Below, piece by piece: positions 42,524-50,750 of a DNA stretch of 64,000 bases. The notes beneath the pieces were generated by a model, which did no database searches, was not told the DNA's origin, and saw only the letters and a list, made by a program, of their open reading frames with translations. Position numbers and translations under genes: made by a program. How positions within the stretch are numbered: the first letter of the stretch is position 1; each line of letters opens with the position of its first letter. This DNA comes from Caldisericota bacterium (GTDB lineage Bacteria > Caldisericota > JANLFM01): assembly GCA_024655865.1 (NCBI GenBank), contig JANLFM010000002.1:108981-172980 (forward strand), given 5' to 3'.

Positions 42524-43423
42524 ATGCGAAAACTATTACCAGTCGAAACTTTTGAGGCCATAAAACCACGATTAAAAGAGTTCAAATTAACCTTTTACCT
42601 GTTAAACCGAAATAGACTAACAATGATTGCTGTTATCACAGTTTTCTTGTTAGTACTCATTGCTATATTAGCGCCTCTTATCGTCCCATATAAGGAACAC
42701 GTCATTTCTGGAACAAATCCTCAGGAAAAGCTCCTCCCGCCCTCGCAAGAGCATTTATTTGGAACAGATGAGCTTGGAAGAGACATTTTCTCAAGGGTTA
42801 TCTACGGAACAAGAATCTCTTTAGAAACTGCTCTAGCTGCCGTTGGCTTAGCTCTATTGATCGGCGTACCCCTGGGGGCAATCGCTGGCGCCACTGGTGG
42901 AGTAGTTGATGAAGTCATCATGAGGATTACAGATATCTTCTTAAGTTTTCCTCCATTGTTATTAGCAATTCTCATCGCCGCTTTTTTAGGGCCCAGTCTG
43001 ACCAATGCTATGTTAGCTATTGCTGTCGCCTGGTGGCCCTGGTATACACGACTAATTAGAGGACAGGCAGTTTCCATGAGAGAAAGGCAGTTTGTTAGGG
43101 CAGCGAGAGCCATTGGTACTCCCCATTTCAAGATAGTTTTCGGTCATATAGTCCCGAATACAATTGCGCCGGTGATAGTCCAGGCTTCAATGGACTTGGG
43201 AGGCGTTATCCTCACCGCAGCCTCATTAAGTTTCTTGGGTCTCGGTGCGCAGCCACCAACCCCTGAATGGGGTCTGATGGTGAGCACGAGTCGCAATTAC
43301 TTTCTTAATGCTTGGTGGTATAGCATCTTCCCCGGATTAGCCATCTTCATCACTGTCCTGGTTTTCAATTTAGTAGGAGATGGATTACGCGAGGTCTTAG
43401 ACCCTAGGACGAGAAAATACTGA
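42524..43423 (+). CDS. ABC transporter permease, DppC/OppC type
   Basis: The 300-residue protein is the second channel subunit. The N-terminal cytoplasmic part leads to NRNRLTMIAVITVFLLVLIAI, then LLPPSQEHLFGTDELGRDIFSRVIYG, the DppC signature, and the EAA-loop RQFVRAARAIGTPHFKIVFGHIVPN. It ends VGDGLREVLDPRTRKY, as is usual for the family. The ATG at 42524 is preferred to an earlier start overlapping the DppB gene, because gggagtg sits before it. It is 16 bp downstream of the first permease. Confidence 0.92.
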   Translation: MRKLLPVETFEAIKPRLKEFKLTFYLLNRNRLTMIAVITVFLLVLIAILAPLIVPYKEHVISGTNPQEKLLPPSQEHLFGTDELGRDIFSRVIYGTRISLETALAAVGLALLIGVPLGAIAGATGGVVDEVIMRITDIFLSFPPLLLAILIAAFLGPSLTNAMLAIAVAWWPWYTRLIRGQAVSMRERQFVRAARAIGTPHFKIVFGHIVPNTIAPVIVQASMDLGGVILTAASLSFLGLGAQPPTPEWGLMVSTSRNYFLNAWWYSIFPGLAIFITVLVFNLVGDGLREVLDPRTRKY

Positions 43424-43435
43424 GATAGGCGTGAA

Positions 43436-44392
43436 ATGACAGAGCTTCTCAAAATAGAAAACTTAAAAGTCAACTTCCGTACTTTTGAAGGGGTTACAAA
43501 CGTTCTTAACCTGGAGTCCCTATCAGTTGCAAAGGGGGAATCATTCGGTTTAGTCGGAGAAAGTGGCGCCGGAAAGACGACTCTGGCCTATACAATTCTT
43601 AAACTTCTGCCAATCCCTCCGGCCTTTGTGGAATCAGGAGTAATTAACTTTGAAGGAGAAAACCTGCTTAAAAAGAGCGAAGGGGAGATGCAAAAAATCA
43701 GGGGCAAAAAGGTCTCCATGATCTTCCAGGATCCCATGTCCACTCTTAACCCCGTCTTTACCACCGGGCAACAAATCACGAGGGTTCTTCAACATAATCA
43801 AGGTTTGCATAAGGCGCAGGCCAAGAAAAGGGCTGTTGAACTCATGAATCTGGTGAAACTACCTGACCCGGAAAATATTCTGTCCAAATATCCCCATGAA
43901 CTCAGCGGTGGCCAGAGACAAAGAATCATCATCGCTTTGGCTTTCTCCTGCGGAGCTCAATTTCTGATTGCCGATGAGCCAACAAGAAACCTGGATGTTA
44001 CTATTCAGGCGGGCGTACTGCAACTAATCGCCGAGCTAATCAGGGAAACAAATGTAACTGTTCTTTTCATCGGCAACAACCTGGAACTGGTCTCTTTGAT
44101 ATGCGATCGAGTAGGTATATTGCATAGGGGACAATTAGTAGAGCTTGGGTCGATAAAGGAAGTTGCAAAACATCCTGCCCATCCCTATACTCTGACCCTG
44201 CTTAGAGCCATCCCTAAAGAGAAGAGAGAAAAAATCGATCTTACTCAAATTGCGCTTAAAGCTGAGGAAAGGTTAGCCGAGAAGGGTTGTCGCTACGCTG
44301 GAAGATGTCTAAAGAAAGAGAAAATCTGTCTGGAAGAGGAGCCAGCGCTTAAACACATTGGTGGAACTCATTACATAGCATGTCACCTGTAA
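43436..44392 (+). CDS. ABC transporter ATP-binding protein, DppD/OppD type
   Basis: The 318-residue ATPase shows Walker A GESGAGKTT, Q-loop MIFQDPMSTLNPVF, signature HELSGGQRQRIIIA, and a Walker B LIADEPTRNLDVTIQ. The Asn in the usual TxxLD D-loop region (PTRNLD rather than PTTALD) and IGNNLELVSLICD in place of the SHDL H-loop are unusual: the H-loop His appears replaced by Asn. The C-terminal Cys-rich tail (GCRYAGRCLKKEKICLEEEP) is the Fe-S-binding oligopeptide-transport C-terminal domain. The partner ATPase follows after 13 bp and keeps its His, so the dimer probably has one normal and one impaired site. Confidence 0.9.
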   Translation: MTELLKIENLKVNFRTFEGVTNVLNLESLSVAKGESFGLVGESGAGKTTLAYTILKLLPIPPAFVESGVINFEGENLLKKSEGEMQKIRGKKVSMIFQDPMSTLNPVFTTGQQITRVLQHNQGLHKAQAKKRAVELMNLVKLPDPENILSKYPHELSGGQRQRIIIALAFSCGAQFLIADEPTRNLDVTIQAGVLQLIAELIRETNVTVLFIGNNLELVSLICDRVGILHRGQLVELGSIKEVAKHPAHPYTLTLLRAIPKEKREKIDLTQIALKAEERLAEKGCRYAGRCLKKEKICLEEEPALKHIGGTHYIACHL

Positions 44393-44405
44393 AAGGAATG
44401 GAAAA

Positions 44406-45371
44406 ATGAACGAGACGATTCTTTCCGTTAAAGACCTGGTCAAGTATTTCCCGGTAAGGGGTGGCGTTTTCACCAAGGCACAGTGGGTTAAAGCAGTGGA
44501 CGGAGTGAATTTTGAACTGGAAAAAGGCAGAGTCCTGGGACTGGTAGGCGAATCAGGATGTGGCAAAACTACCCTGGTCAATGTGCTATTAAAATTAGAG
44601 GAACCTACCTCGGGAAAAGTCTTTTTTGAAGGCACTGACCTTTTCAACACCCATGGTCAGCAACTAAGAAGATTAAGAAAGAATATTCAAATCGTTTTCC
44701 AGGACCCCTTTTGGTCTCTAAATCCCCGTTGGTTGATCCGCAATATAATTGGAGAGCCAATACAAGTTCACCTTAAGCCACCTTTGAGCCAGTTGGTAAA
44801 AATGGTAGAGGATCTGCTGGAGCTGGTAGGGCTTCCCAGGGAAGCTGTATATCAATATCCTCATGAGTTCTCAGGTGGGCAAAGGCAACGGATCGCCATC
44901 GCTAGAGCTCTGGCCTTAAGGCCCAAGCTTGTGGTTCTGGACGAACCAACTTCTTCTATCGATGCCCTCTCACAAGCTCAGATCCTTTCTCTTCTTATGG
45001 ACCTGAAAAATAAGATGGATTTAACTTACATCCTGGTTTCTCATGACCTTAGAGTCGTACACTATATGGCGGACGAGATCGCAGTAATGTACTTAGGGAA
45101 ATTTGTGGAATACGGTGATGCCGAAGCCATATTTCAAAAGCCAGCGCATCCTTATACCCAGGCCCTTTTCAAATCAGCGCCGAGTATAAGCGTTGAGAGT
45201 GTGAACGATCTTTTCATCCTTCCCGGAAATGTCCCAAGCGCCATTAATCCGCCATCGGGTTGCAGATTTCACACCAGGTGCCCTCAGGTCATGGAGATCT
45301 GCAGCCAGAAGGAGCCGCCACTTGTAAAGATAGACCGAGACAGGCTTGCAGCTTGTCATCTTCTTAATTAA
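44406..45371 (+). CDS. ABC transporter ATP-binding protein, DppF/OppF type
   Basis: The 321-residue ATPase has Walker A GESGCGKTT, the Q-loop region IVFQDPFWSLNPRW, signature HEFSGGQRQRIAIARAL, Walker B LVVLDEPTSSIDALSQ, and the H-loop LVSHDLRVVHYMAD. The C-terminal oligopeptide-transport domain (PSGCRFHTRCPQVMEICSQKEP) carries conserved cysteines. It completes a five-gene Dpp-type importer (binding protein, two permeases, two ATPases). The next gene, a racemase, starts 36 bp later with the Shine-Dalgarno sequence aaaggagag. Confidence 0.93.
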   Translation: MNETILSVKDLVKYFPVRGGVFTKAQWVKAVDGVNFELEKGRVLGLVGESGCGKTTLVNVLLKLEEPTSGKVFFEGTDLFNTHGQQLRRLRKNIQIVFQDPFWSLNPRWLIRNIIGEPIQVHLKPPLSQLVKMVEDLLELVGLPREAVYQYPHEFSGGQRQRIAIARALALRPKLVVLDEPTSSIDALSQAQILSLLMDLKNKMDLTYILVSHDLRVVHYMADEIAVMYLGKFVEYGDAEAIFQKPAHPYTQALFKSAPSISVESVNDLFILPGNVPSAINPPSGCRFHTRCPQVMEICSQKEPPLVKIDRDRLAACHLLN

Positions 45372-45407
45372 AGAACCCTAATCAGTACTCAAAGGAGAGA
45401 CCTGAAA

Positions 45408-46142
45408 ATGAAAAAAATATTAGTAATTGACCCTATAGTAAAGCTTGAATTTCAGAAAATGGTCAAAGAGTACCTGGCGGCTTTTGAGAAACCGGATCTG
45501 GAGATTGAGATTGCCACGGTGGAGAAAGGACCGAGCTCCATTGAAACCTTTTTCGACGAATCATTTGCCCTTCCTGAAATTCTGCGCATTGTGGACGAAA
45601 ATAAAGATAGAGTGGATGCTATTGTGGTGAATTGTTTTGCTGATCCGGCTGTTCATGCTGCCCGTGATCTGGTAAAGATTCCTGTTGTCGGGCCAGCCGA
45701 AGCTTCGGTCTCTATAGCCCTGCTTCTTGGCCAAAAGTTTGGCATCATATCCACTTTAAGAAACTCCGGCCCCTGGAGCGAGATGCAGGTAAGAACAATG
45801 GGGTGTCCTGATCGCTTAGCTGGAGCCGCGGGGATAGACATCCCTGTCTTAGAGTTGAATTCCGATCCTGTGAAAACTGCAGATCGTCTGGCTCAGGCCG
45901 CTTTGCATTTGATCAGGGATAAAGGGGCGGAAGTAATAGTTTTAGGCTGTACCGGCATGGCGAAGGTTTCCCAGATTTTACGACAGAAATTAGAGGTTCC
46001 TGTCGTGGAGCCTCTTTCCGCAGCTATTTCCATGGCTGAAGTTTTAATTCGCCTCAATTTGTCTCACTCCAAAACGGGCCTCTACCTCGCCCCCAACCCG
46101 TCAAGCATTAAGGGGTATTACTGGAATGGAAAAGAAAAATGA
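45408..46142 (+). CDS. Asp/Glu/hydantoin racemase-family protein (paralogue B)
   Basis: The 244-residue protein has the paired cysteines of the racemase superfamily, in AIVVNCFADPAVHAARD and IVLGCTGMAKV. The order MKKILVIDPIVK and the FFDESFALPEILRIV segment match hydantoin/Asp-Glu racemases rather than MurI. It lies directly behind the importer ATPase and overlaps the next gene by 4 bp (ATGA). Its place in the transporter operon suggests that it racemises or isomerises the imported compound or its first breakdown product. The C-terminal 30 residues extend past the usual core. Confidence 0.88.
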   Translation: MKKILVIDPIVKLEFQKMVKEYLAAFEKPDLEIEIATVEKGPSSIETFFDESFALPEILRIVDENKDRVDAIVVNCFADPAVHAARDLVKIPVVGPAEASVSIALLLGQKFGIISTLRNSGPWSEMQVRTMGCPDRLAGAAGIDIPVLELNSDPVKTADRLAQAALHLIRDKGAEVIVLGCTGMAKVSQILRQKLEVPVVEPLSAAISMAEVLIRLNLSHSKTGLYLAPNPSSIKGYYWNGKEK

Positions 46143-46990
46143 TCCTTCAGTTTACGCTTACAGTCCCTGAGGCTAAAAAGTTAATCGCTCTGGGGGCTTT
46201 GGAGTTACCCGAAATAAAGGCGGCCTTTAAGGAGGGAAAAATCTTCCTGAAGGGAGGAAGCACTGTTTCTGCCCTGGCGGAGGAGCTCGTGGGGATCAAA
46301 TTGGGAATCTGTGGCAGGATTACTCCGCTGGGGACAAAAGGGTCGCGCACATGGCCCGTGGATGCTCCCCATAGCATTTTAATTGAGCGGGGAGTCCCGC
46401 GCTCTTGCGACGACAGGGAAGAGGAAGAAATCCTTGGGATGAGGAAAGGGGACGTTTTTGTCATTGGAGCAAATGCCATTGATGGATATGGAAATGCTGC
46501 CATGATGGCAGGAAGTGCATTGGGAGGCCAGCCGGGTAAAATCTTGGGAGGCTTGATGGGCGAAGGGATAAACGTTCTCATTCTTGCAGGTTTGGAAAAA
46601 CTGATTCCGGGAAGTATTATGGAAGCCACTAAAGCATGTGGCAGGAGAAAAATCGACCTTTCTTTCGGTATGGCTGTAGGGTTAATTCCTATTGTGGGAA
46701 AATTAATCACGGAGCAAATAGCCACGGAACTTTTAGCCAATGTAAAGTGTCAGATAATCGGGAAAGGAGGAATCTCAGGAGCTGAAGGCGCAACAACGAT
46801 GGTAGCAGAAGGAAACCCCGATCAAATTGAGAAACTCTTTCAGATAATCAGAAAGGTCAAAGGAACCAAAACAAGCGGTTCCCCTTTGAGCCTTGAAGAA
46901 TGCAGGCCTCATGGGCCCGGATGCTCTGATGACCTGGCCTGCATATATCTAAAACCCCTTAAAACGCAGAGAAAGGAGAGCAAGCAGTGA
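46139..46990 (+). CDS. Unrecognised conserved-looking protein in the racemase/DUF917 operon
   Basis: I do not recognise this 283-residue protein. It has no signal peptide. It contains Gly-rich loops (CGRITPLGTKGSRTWP, GANAIDGYGNAAMMAGSALGG, PGKILGGLMGEGINVLILAG, IIGKGGISGAEGATTMVAEG) suggestive of a nucleotide- or substrate-binding alpha/beta fold. The C-terminus carries three Cys in ECRPHGPGCSDDLACIYL, which could bind metal. It overlaps both neighbours by 4 bp, the racemase before it and the DUF917 gene after it, so the three are tightly coupled and probably work in one pathway. Confidence 0.8.
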   Translation: MILQFTLTVPEAKKLIALGALELPEIKAAFKEGKIFLKGGSTVSALAEELVGIKLGICGRITPLGTKGSRTWPVDAPHSILIERGVPRSCDDREEEEILGMRKGDVFVIGANAIDGYGNAAMMAGSALGGQPGKILGGLMGEGINVLILAGLEKLIPGSIMEATKACGRRKIDLSFGMAVGLIPIVGKLITEQIATELLANVKCQIIGKGGISGAEGATTMVAEGNPDQIEKLFQIIRKVKGTKTSGSPLSLEECRPHGPGCSDDLACIYLKPLKTQRKESKQ

Positions 46991-48093
46991 AAAAATTAAA
47001 CCGTGAGGATCTCCACGATTTGCTCTACGGGTGCGCGATCCTGGGGACAGGAGGCGGTGGAGCTCTTGATAAGGGAATCAACAGAGTGGAAGAAGCCTTA
47101 AGTTTAGGAAAGGAGTTCAAACTGGTTTCTTTAGATGAAGTTCCAGATGATGTCACAATCGCCTGTCCTTATTACTGCGGAGCAATCTCCCCAATTTCTC
47201 CAGAGGAAGAGAAAAAGTACGCTTCCCTGCCCAGAGTTAAGGAAGAGCCAGTACTCAGAGCGTTCCGTGCCTTAGAGGACTACATGGGGCACGACTTTTA
47301 CGGAACGATTTCTACAGAGCTGGGCGGCTCTAATACAGCAATGGCACTTTATGTGGCAGCGATGGCAGGAAAATACATCGTGGATGCTGACCCTGCAGGG
47401 AGATCTGTTCCCGAACTCCAGCACACTACTTTCTTCATCCACGGAGTTCCCATAACCCCTATGGCAGTGGCAAACGAGTTTGGAGACGTAGCAATTTTTA
47501 CGCAAGTGGTAGACGACTTCAGGGCCGAAGCCCTTGTGCGCGCCCTGGCCATTGTCAGCATGAATATGGTGGCAGTCGCGGATCATCCCTTAAAAGGGAG
47601 CCAATTAAGGAAAGTTGTAATTCCGGGAGCTTTGAGTTATGCCTTAAAAATTGGAAAAGCTTATAGGGAAGCAATCAAGGATAACAAAAACAGGGGAGAA
47701 GCGATAGCCTCAGCGGGTAAAGGAGAAGTCCTCTTCCAGGGTGTCGTGGAAAGAGTAACCTGGGAGACAAAAGAAGGATTCACCATTGGTGACACCTATC
47801 TAAAAAACGAAAATTCGCACGAGAAATACCATATCTGGTTTAAAAACGAAAACATTGTGGCCTGGAGGGAAAACAGGGTTGAAGTTTCAGTCCCCGACCT
47901 GATTTGCGTAATTGTTGAGGAATCCGAAAAACCAGTAACTAACCCCTACCTGAAACCGGGGATGAAAGTGTCAGTGGTAGCCCTTCCAGCTCCTGATGAA
48001 TGGCTAAGTCCTAAAGGTTTAGAAGTCTTCGGTCCCAGAAGTTTTGGTTTCGATTTCGATTATGTGCCCTTTAAAGAAAGGGGCAGAAAATAG
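46987..48093 (+). CDS. DUF917 family protein (hydantoinase-like/S-methylthiohydantoin desulfurase family)
   Basis: The 368-residue protein is a DUF917 member: LHDLLYGCAILGTGGGGALDKG at the N-terminus, ISTELGGSNTAMALYVAAM, YIVDADPAGRSVPELQHTTF, and the C-terminal beta-rich region PYLKPGMKVSVVALPAPDEW. The family was named for S-methyl-thiohydantoin desulfurase activity in one member and often sits beside hydantoinase genes. It starts with GTG after aaaggagagc and overlaps the upstream unknown gene by 4 bp. It is the last gene of the rightward operon and is followed by a strong terminator. A role in hydantoin-type ring chemistry is inference from family and context. Confidence 0.87.
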   Translation: MKKLNREDLHDLLYGCAILGTGGGGALDKGINRVEEALSLGKEFKLVSLDEVPDDVTIACPYYCGAISPISPEEEKKYASLPRVKEEPVLRAFRALEDYMGHDFYGTISTELGGSNTAMALYVAAMAGKYIVDADPAGRSVPELQHTTFFIHGVPITPMAVANEFGDVAIFTQVVDDFRAEALVRALAIVSMNMVAVADHPLKGSQLRKVVIPGALSYALKIGKAYREAIKDNKNRGEAIASAGKGEVLFQGVVERVTWETKEGFTIGDTYLKNENSHEKYHIWFKNENIVAWRENRVEVSVPDLICVIVEESEKPVTNPYLKPGMKVSVVALPAPDEWLSPKGLEVFGPRSFGFDFDYVPFKERGRK

Positions 48094-48105
48094 AACAATA
48101 GGATG

Positions 48106-48141
48106 AAATGAGGGGGCGCACTGCGCCCCCTCATTTGTTTT
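48106..48141. terminator. Terminator between the two convergent catabolic operons
   Basis: AAATGAGGGGGCGC pairs perfectly over 14 bp with GCGCCCCCTCATTT around a 3-base loop and is followed by gtttt. It ends the rightward operon, and in the other direction reads out from the end of racemase D at 48140. Confidence 0.85.
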
Positions 48142-48886
48142 AAGGAGGGTAAATCCCCCACTTTAGCATTTCCTCCATTGGGGGACTTTCGTAGGCGCAT
48201 GCTTTGCTCGTTTTCCAGGAAAATTGTTTTCTCAAGTCAATAAAGAACTCAGCGTATTTCAAAGCAGCCAGAGAAACATCTATCACTGGAATCTTTAAAT
48301 TTTCCTGTAATTCATTGTAGAAGCCGTATTGCATGGTGCATCCCAGAATAAGGACTTCAGCACGATCCTTAGTTTTTGCCTCTTCCGCGGCTTTCATAAG
48401 GAGCTTCATTGTTCTTTCGGGATCTTTATGAAAATCGTTAACTCCTAATCCTAAAGCTTTAATGGAGGCTAATTTTTCCTTAAGCCCGTACCTGTGTAAA
48501 TTCTCAAGTACTCTGGGAACCCATTTATCCCTGCCAACTATGATTGAGAAGGAATTCCCAAGAGTACTGGCGATGTGCATTGAGGCTTCCCCAGGTGCAA
48601 CAACCACCAGGTCTTTTGTAATCTCTCGCGCCTCGTATAACCCGGGATCGTAAAAGCACCCTATTACTACCCCATCAAAACCGTCTTTCTCGGCCTTAAC
48701 CGAAAGGCTCAAAATATCCCGCAGCACAAGAGTTTCGTAAAAACGGTACTCCAGGTGCTCTGGGCCCGATTCGATGCTTGCAATAACGAGTTCAGTTTCA
48801 CTGGCTTTTCCCAGCTCCAGATAGGATTTGAAATTCGGTTCTATAGGTCCAGGAACCGGATCTATAAATAATATTTTTCTTTTCAT
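48140..48886 (-). CDS. Asp/Glu/hydantoin racemase-family protein (paralogue D)
   Basis: The 248-residue protein keeps both superfamily cysteines, in GVVIGCFYDPGLYEARE and LILGCTMQYGF. The second motif differs from the usual GCTGM, since the Gly after Thr is lost, so its specificity probably differs from paralogues A and B. It starts inside the end of paralogue C (4-bp overlap, ATGA) and is the last gene of the leftward operon. The N-terminus KILFIDPVPGPIEPNFKSYL is typical of the family. Confidence 0.86.
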   Translation of the reverse strand: MKRKILFIDPVPGPIEPNFKSYLELGKASETELVIASIESGPEHLEYRFYETLVLRDILSLSVKAEKDGFDGVVIGCFYDPGLYEAREITKDLVVVAPGEASMHIASTLGNSFSIIVGRDKWVPRVLENLHRYGLKEKLASIKALGLGVNDFHKDPERTMKLLMKAAEEAKTKDRAEVLILGCTMQYGFYNELQENLKIPVIDVSLAALKYAEFFIDLRKQFSWKTSKACAYESPPMEEMLKWGIYPP

Positions 48887-49623
48887 AAAGTGATCCTCTT
48901 CCGCTCTGGAGAGGGAAATGCCCTTTTACTTTGAGCCAGTCCTATATTGATCAACGTTTCGCATAGCTTGAGAGCAGCTCGTGCCGGGACAACAACGGGA
49001 ATTCCTAAAATTTGGGATACCTCTTCATCCACTCCCAGTATTGACCCGCATCCTAAAACTATCACGTCTGCGCCTCTTTTAATCATTTCCTGGCCCAGCT
49101 CTATTAACCTCTCTTTGACTTTCTCCTTTTGGACTTCCAGATCTAAGACTGCAACCCCTAAAGAAAGCAAACCAACGCATTTTTCCGCCAAACCGTAAAC
49201 TTTTAAGTTATCCATTTCCGGAGAGACATTGGGTGGAGCTTCAGGACCTGCACTGAGAATGCAAAATTTTCTTCCCAATAAAGATGCCATATAAAAACTT
49301 GCTTCGCCCAAACCTACTACTGGGATTTTCACCGCTTCCTTTGCTGCCTGGAGGCCTGGATCAGCGGTACAGTAAATAATTATCCCGTGGCAGCCATCCT
49401 TTTCAGCTTTTATGGCTTCCTCCAGTGTGAAGGGAACTGCCCAGGCTTCGTCATAAGCGGTCTCTATGGATTCAATTCCCTTTTTTAAGCTTACGATCTC
49501 CAAAACCGTATTTTGTTCCCGGTATTTTTCGAGCTCTTCCTGAATAACTTGATTCCACATTTCCGTGGTCACTGGAACAATCACTCGGATTCTCTTACTG
49601 GAGCTGCAATTTGTGCGGGTCAT
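48883..49623 (-). CDS. Asp/Glu/hydantoin racemase-family protein (paralogue C)
   Basis: The 246-residue protein has first-Cys motif GIIIYCTADPGLQAAKE and second-Cys motif IVLGCGSILGV. The second reads GCGS instead of GCTG, the strongest departure among the four copies here. It begins RIRVIVPVTTEMWNQVI after a short hydrophilic lead. A good Shine-Dalgarno site (ggaggggc) precedes the ATG. It follows the M20 gene by 4 bp and overlaps paralogue D, so the two racemases are translated together and might form a heteromer or act in sequence. Confidence 0.86.
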   Translation of the reverse strand: MTRTNCSSSKRIRVIVPVTTEMWNQVIQEELEKYREQNTVLEIVSLKKGIESIETAYDEAWAVPFTLEEAIKAEKDGCHGIIIYCTADPGLQAAKEAVKIPVVGLGEASFYMASLLGRKFCILSAGPEAPPNVSPEMDNLKVYGLAEKCVGLLSLGVAVLDLEVQKEKVKERLIELGQEMIKRGADVIVLGCGSILGVDEEVSQILGIPVVVPARAALKLCETLINIGLAQSKRAFPSPERKRITL

Positions 49624-49627
49624 ATTA

Positions 49628-50731
49628 TTAGCCCCTCCTTCCGGATGAAGAACAACACTCTTTAAAAATAGCGTGGAGAATCAGGACCGCCTTTTTCATC
49701 TCCTCCACAGGGATATATTCCTCCTTGGAGTGCTCAGCTTGAACTCCAACTCCCAGGACGACTGTCTCTATCCCCTTTTCGTTGTAGATGGAGGCATCGG
49801 TCCCTCCAACTATGGGGAAAACTTTTGGGGTCAAATTTACTGACTCTATGGCTTTTTTTGCTATGCGTACAACTTCCGCGTCCGAAGGAATCATGGAGGC
49901 TTTCGTCTCCAGATCAAGTTTAATGTTCACTTTAGCTCCGGAGATTTTTCCCACAGCTTCGAAGGTTTCCTTGATCTTCTGGCTCTCTTTGAGACACTTT
50001 TCGTGGTTTAGGCTGCGGCATTCCGCCATGATGGTTACCTTTTCCGGTACTCCATTGCGAATTTCCCCTCCCCTGATCACTCCGATGTTGGAAGTGGTCT
50101 CAGGATCAATCCTCCCGTCCCGGAGCATGGCTATGGCATAACTGGCCACTTTTATGGCAGAAATTCCTTTCTCCGGCTCCATTCCTGCATGTGCTGCTTT
50201 CCCGGTGATCTCAATATCGATGTTCATGTAAGAAGGGCCGCCAATAACAACTTCGTCGAGATTAGAGGAATCGAGAAGAAAGCCTTTCCTTGCTTGAAGC
50301 TGGGTGACATCCACGTGCCTTGCTCCCACTAACCCGATTTCCTCTTCCCTGGTAACTACAATTTCTAAAGGAGGATGAACCTCTGCTGTTAAAATCGCTT
50401 CCAGTAATTCGGCAATTCCCGCCTTGTCATCGCCCCCTAAAATGGTGTCCCCCTGGGAGCGAATTATGCCGTTTTCCAAGATTGGTTGGATTCCCTTGCC
50501 TGGTTTTACAGTATCCGCATGAGCACCAAACAGAATCGTGGGGCAATCCGAGCAGCTCTTTCCAGGTATTTTCGCTATTAAATTTCCATAACTGTCTATT
50601 GTGCAAGTAGCCTTGAGCTCGGTTTGGAAGCGACCCTTAAGGTAATTAATGAATTCTGCTTCCTCACCAGATTCGCTGGGAATCTGCACCATCTTGAAAA
50701 AACTCTGAATCAACCTTTGCTCATCAATCAC
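49628..50731 (-). CDS. M20-family metallopeptidase/deacylase (PepT-like)
   Basis: The 367-residue protein is an M20 zinc hydrolase. It has the first metal motif TILFGAHADTVKPG, the bridging Asp in ILGGDDKAGIAELLEAI, the catalytic Glu pair VVTREEEIGLVGA, a dimerisation lid (GKAAHAGMEPEKGISAIK) and a C-terminal VLGVGVQAEHSKEEYIP. The pattern is that of tripeptidase T and related aminoacyl hydrolases. A GTG at 50731 is preferred because ggaggg lies 7 bases before it; the longer frame would overlap the M29/NicX gene. In this cluster it could release amino acids from peptide-like or N-carbamoyl compounds. Confidence 0.87.
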   Translation of the reverse strand: MIDEQRLIQSFFKMVQIPSESGEEAEFINYLKGRFQTELKATCTIDSYGNLIAKIPGKSCSDCPTILFGAHADTVKPGKGIQPILENGIIRSQGDTILGGDDKAGIAELLEAILTAEVHPPLEIVVTREEEIGLVGARHVDVTQLQARKGFLLDSSNLDEVVIGGPSYMNIDIEITGKAAHAGMEPEKGISAIKVASYAIAMLRDGRIDPETTSNIGVIRGGEIRNGVPEKVTIMAECRSLNHEKCLKESQKIKETFEAVGKISGAKVNIKLDLETKASMIPSDAEVVRIAKKAIESVNLTPKVFPIVGGTDASIYNEKGIETVVLGVGVQAEHSKEEYIPVEEMKKAVLILHAIFKECCSSSGRRG

Positions 50732-50750
50732 CTCAGACCCTCCTTCAATT

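Noticed and set aside
46147-46740. 197-codon open frame on the minus strand
   Set aside because: It is opposite the coupled operon gene at 46139 and reads as a Pro/Ser-rich shadow.
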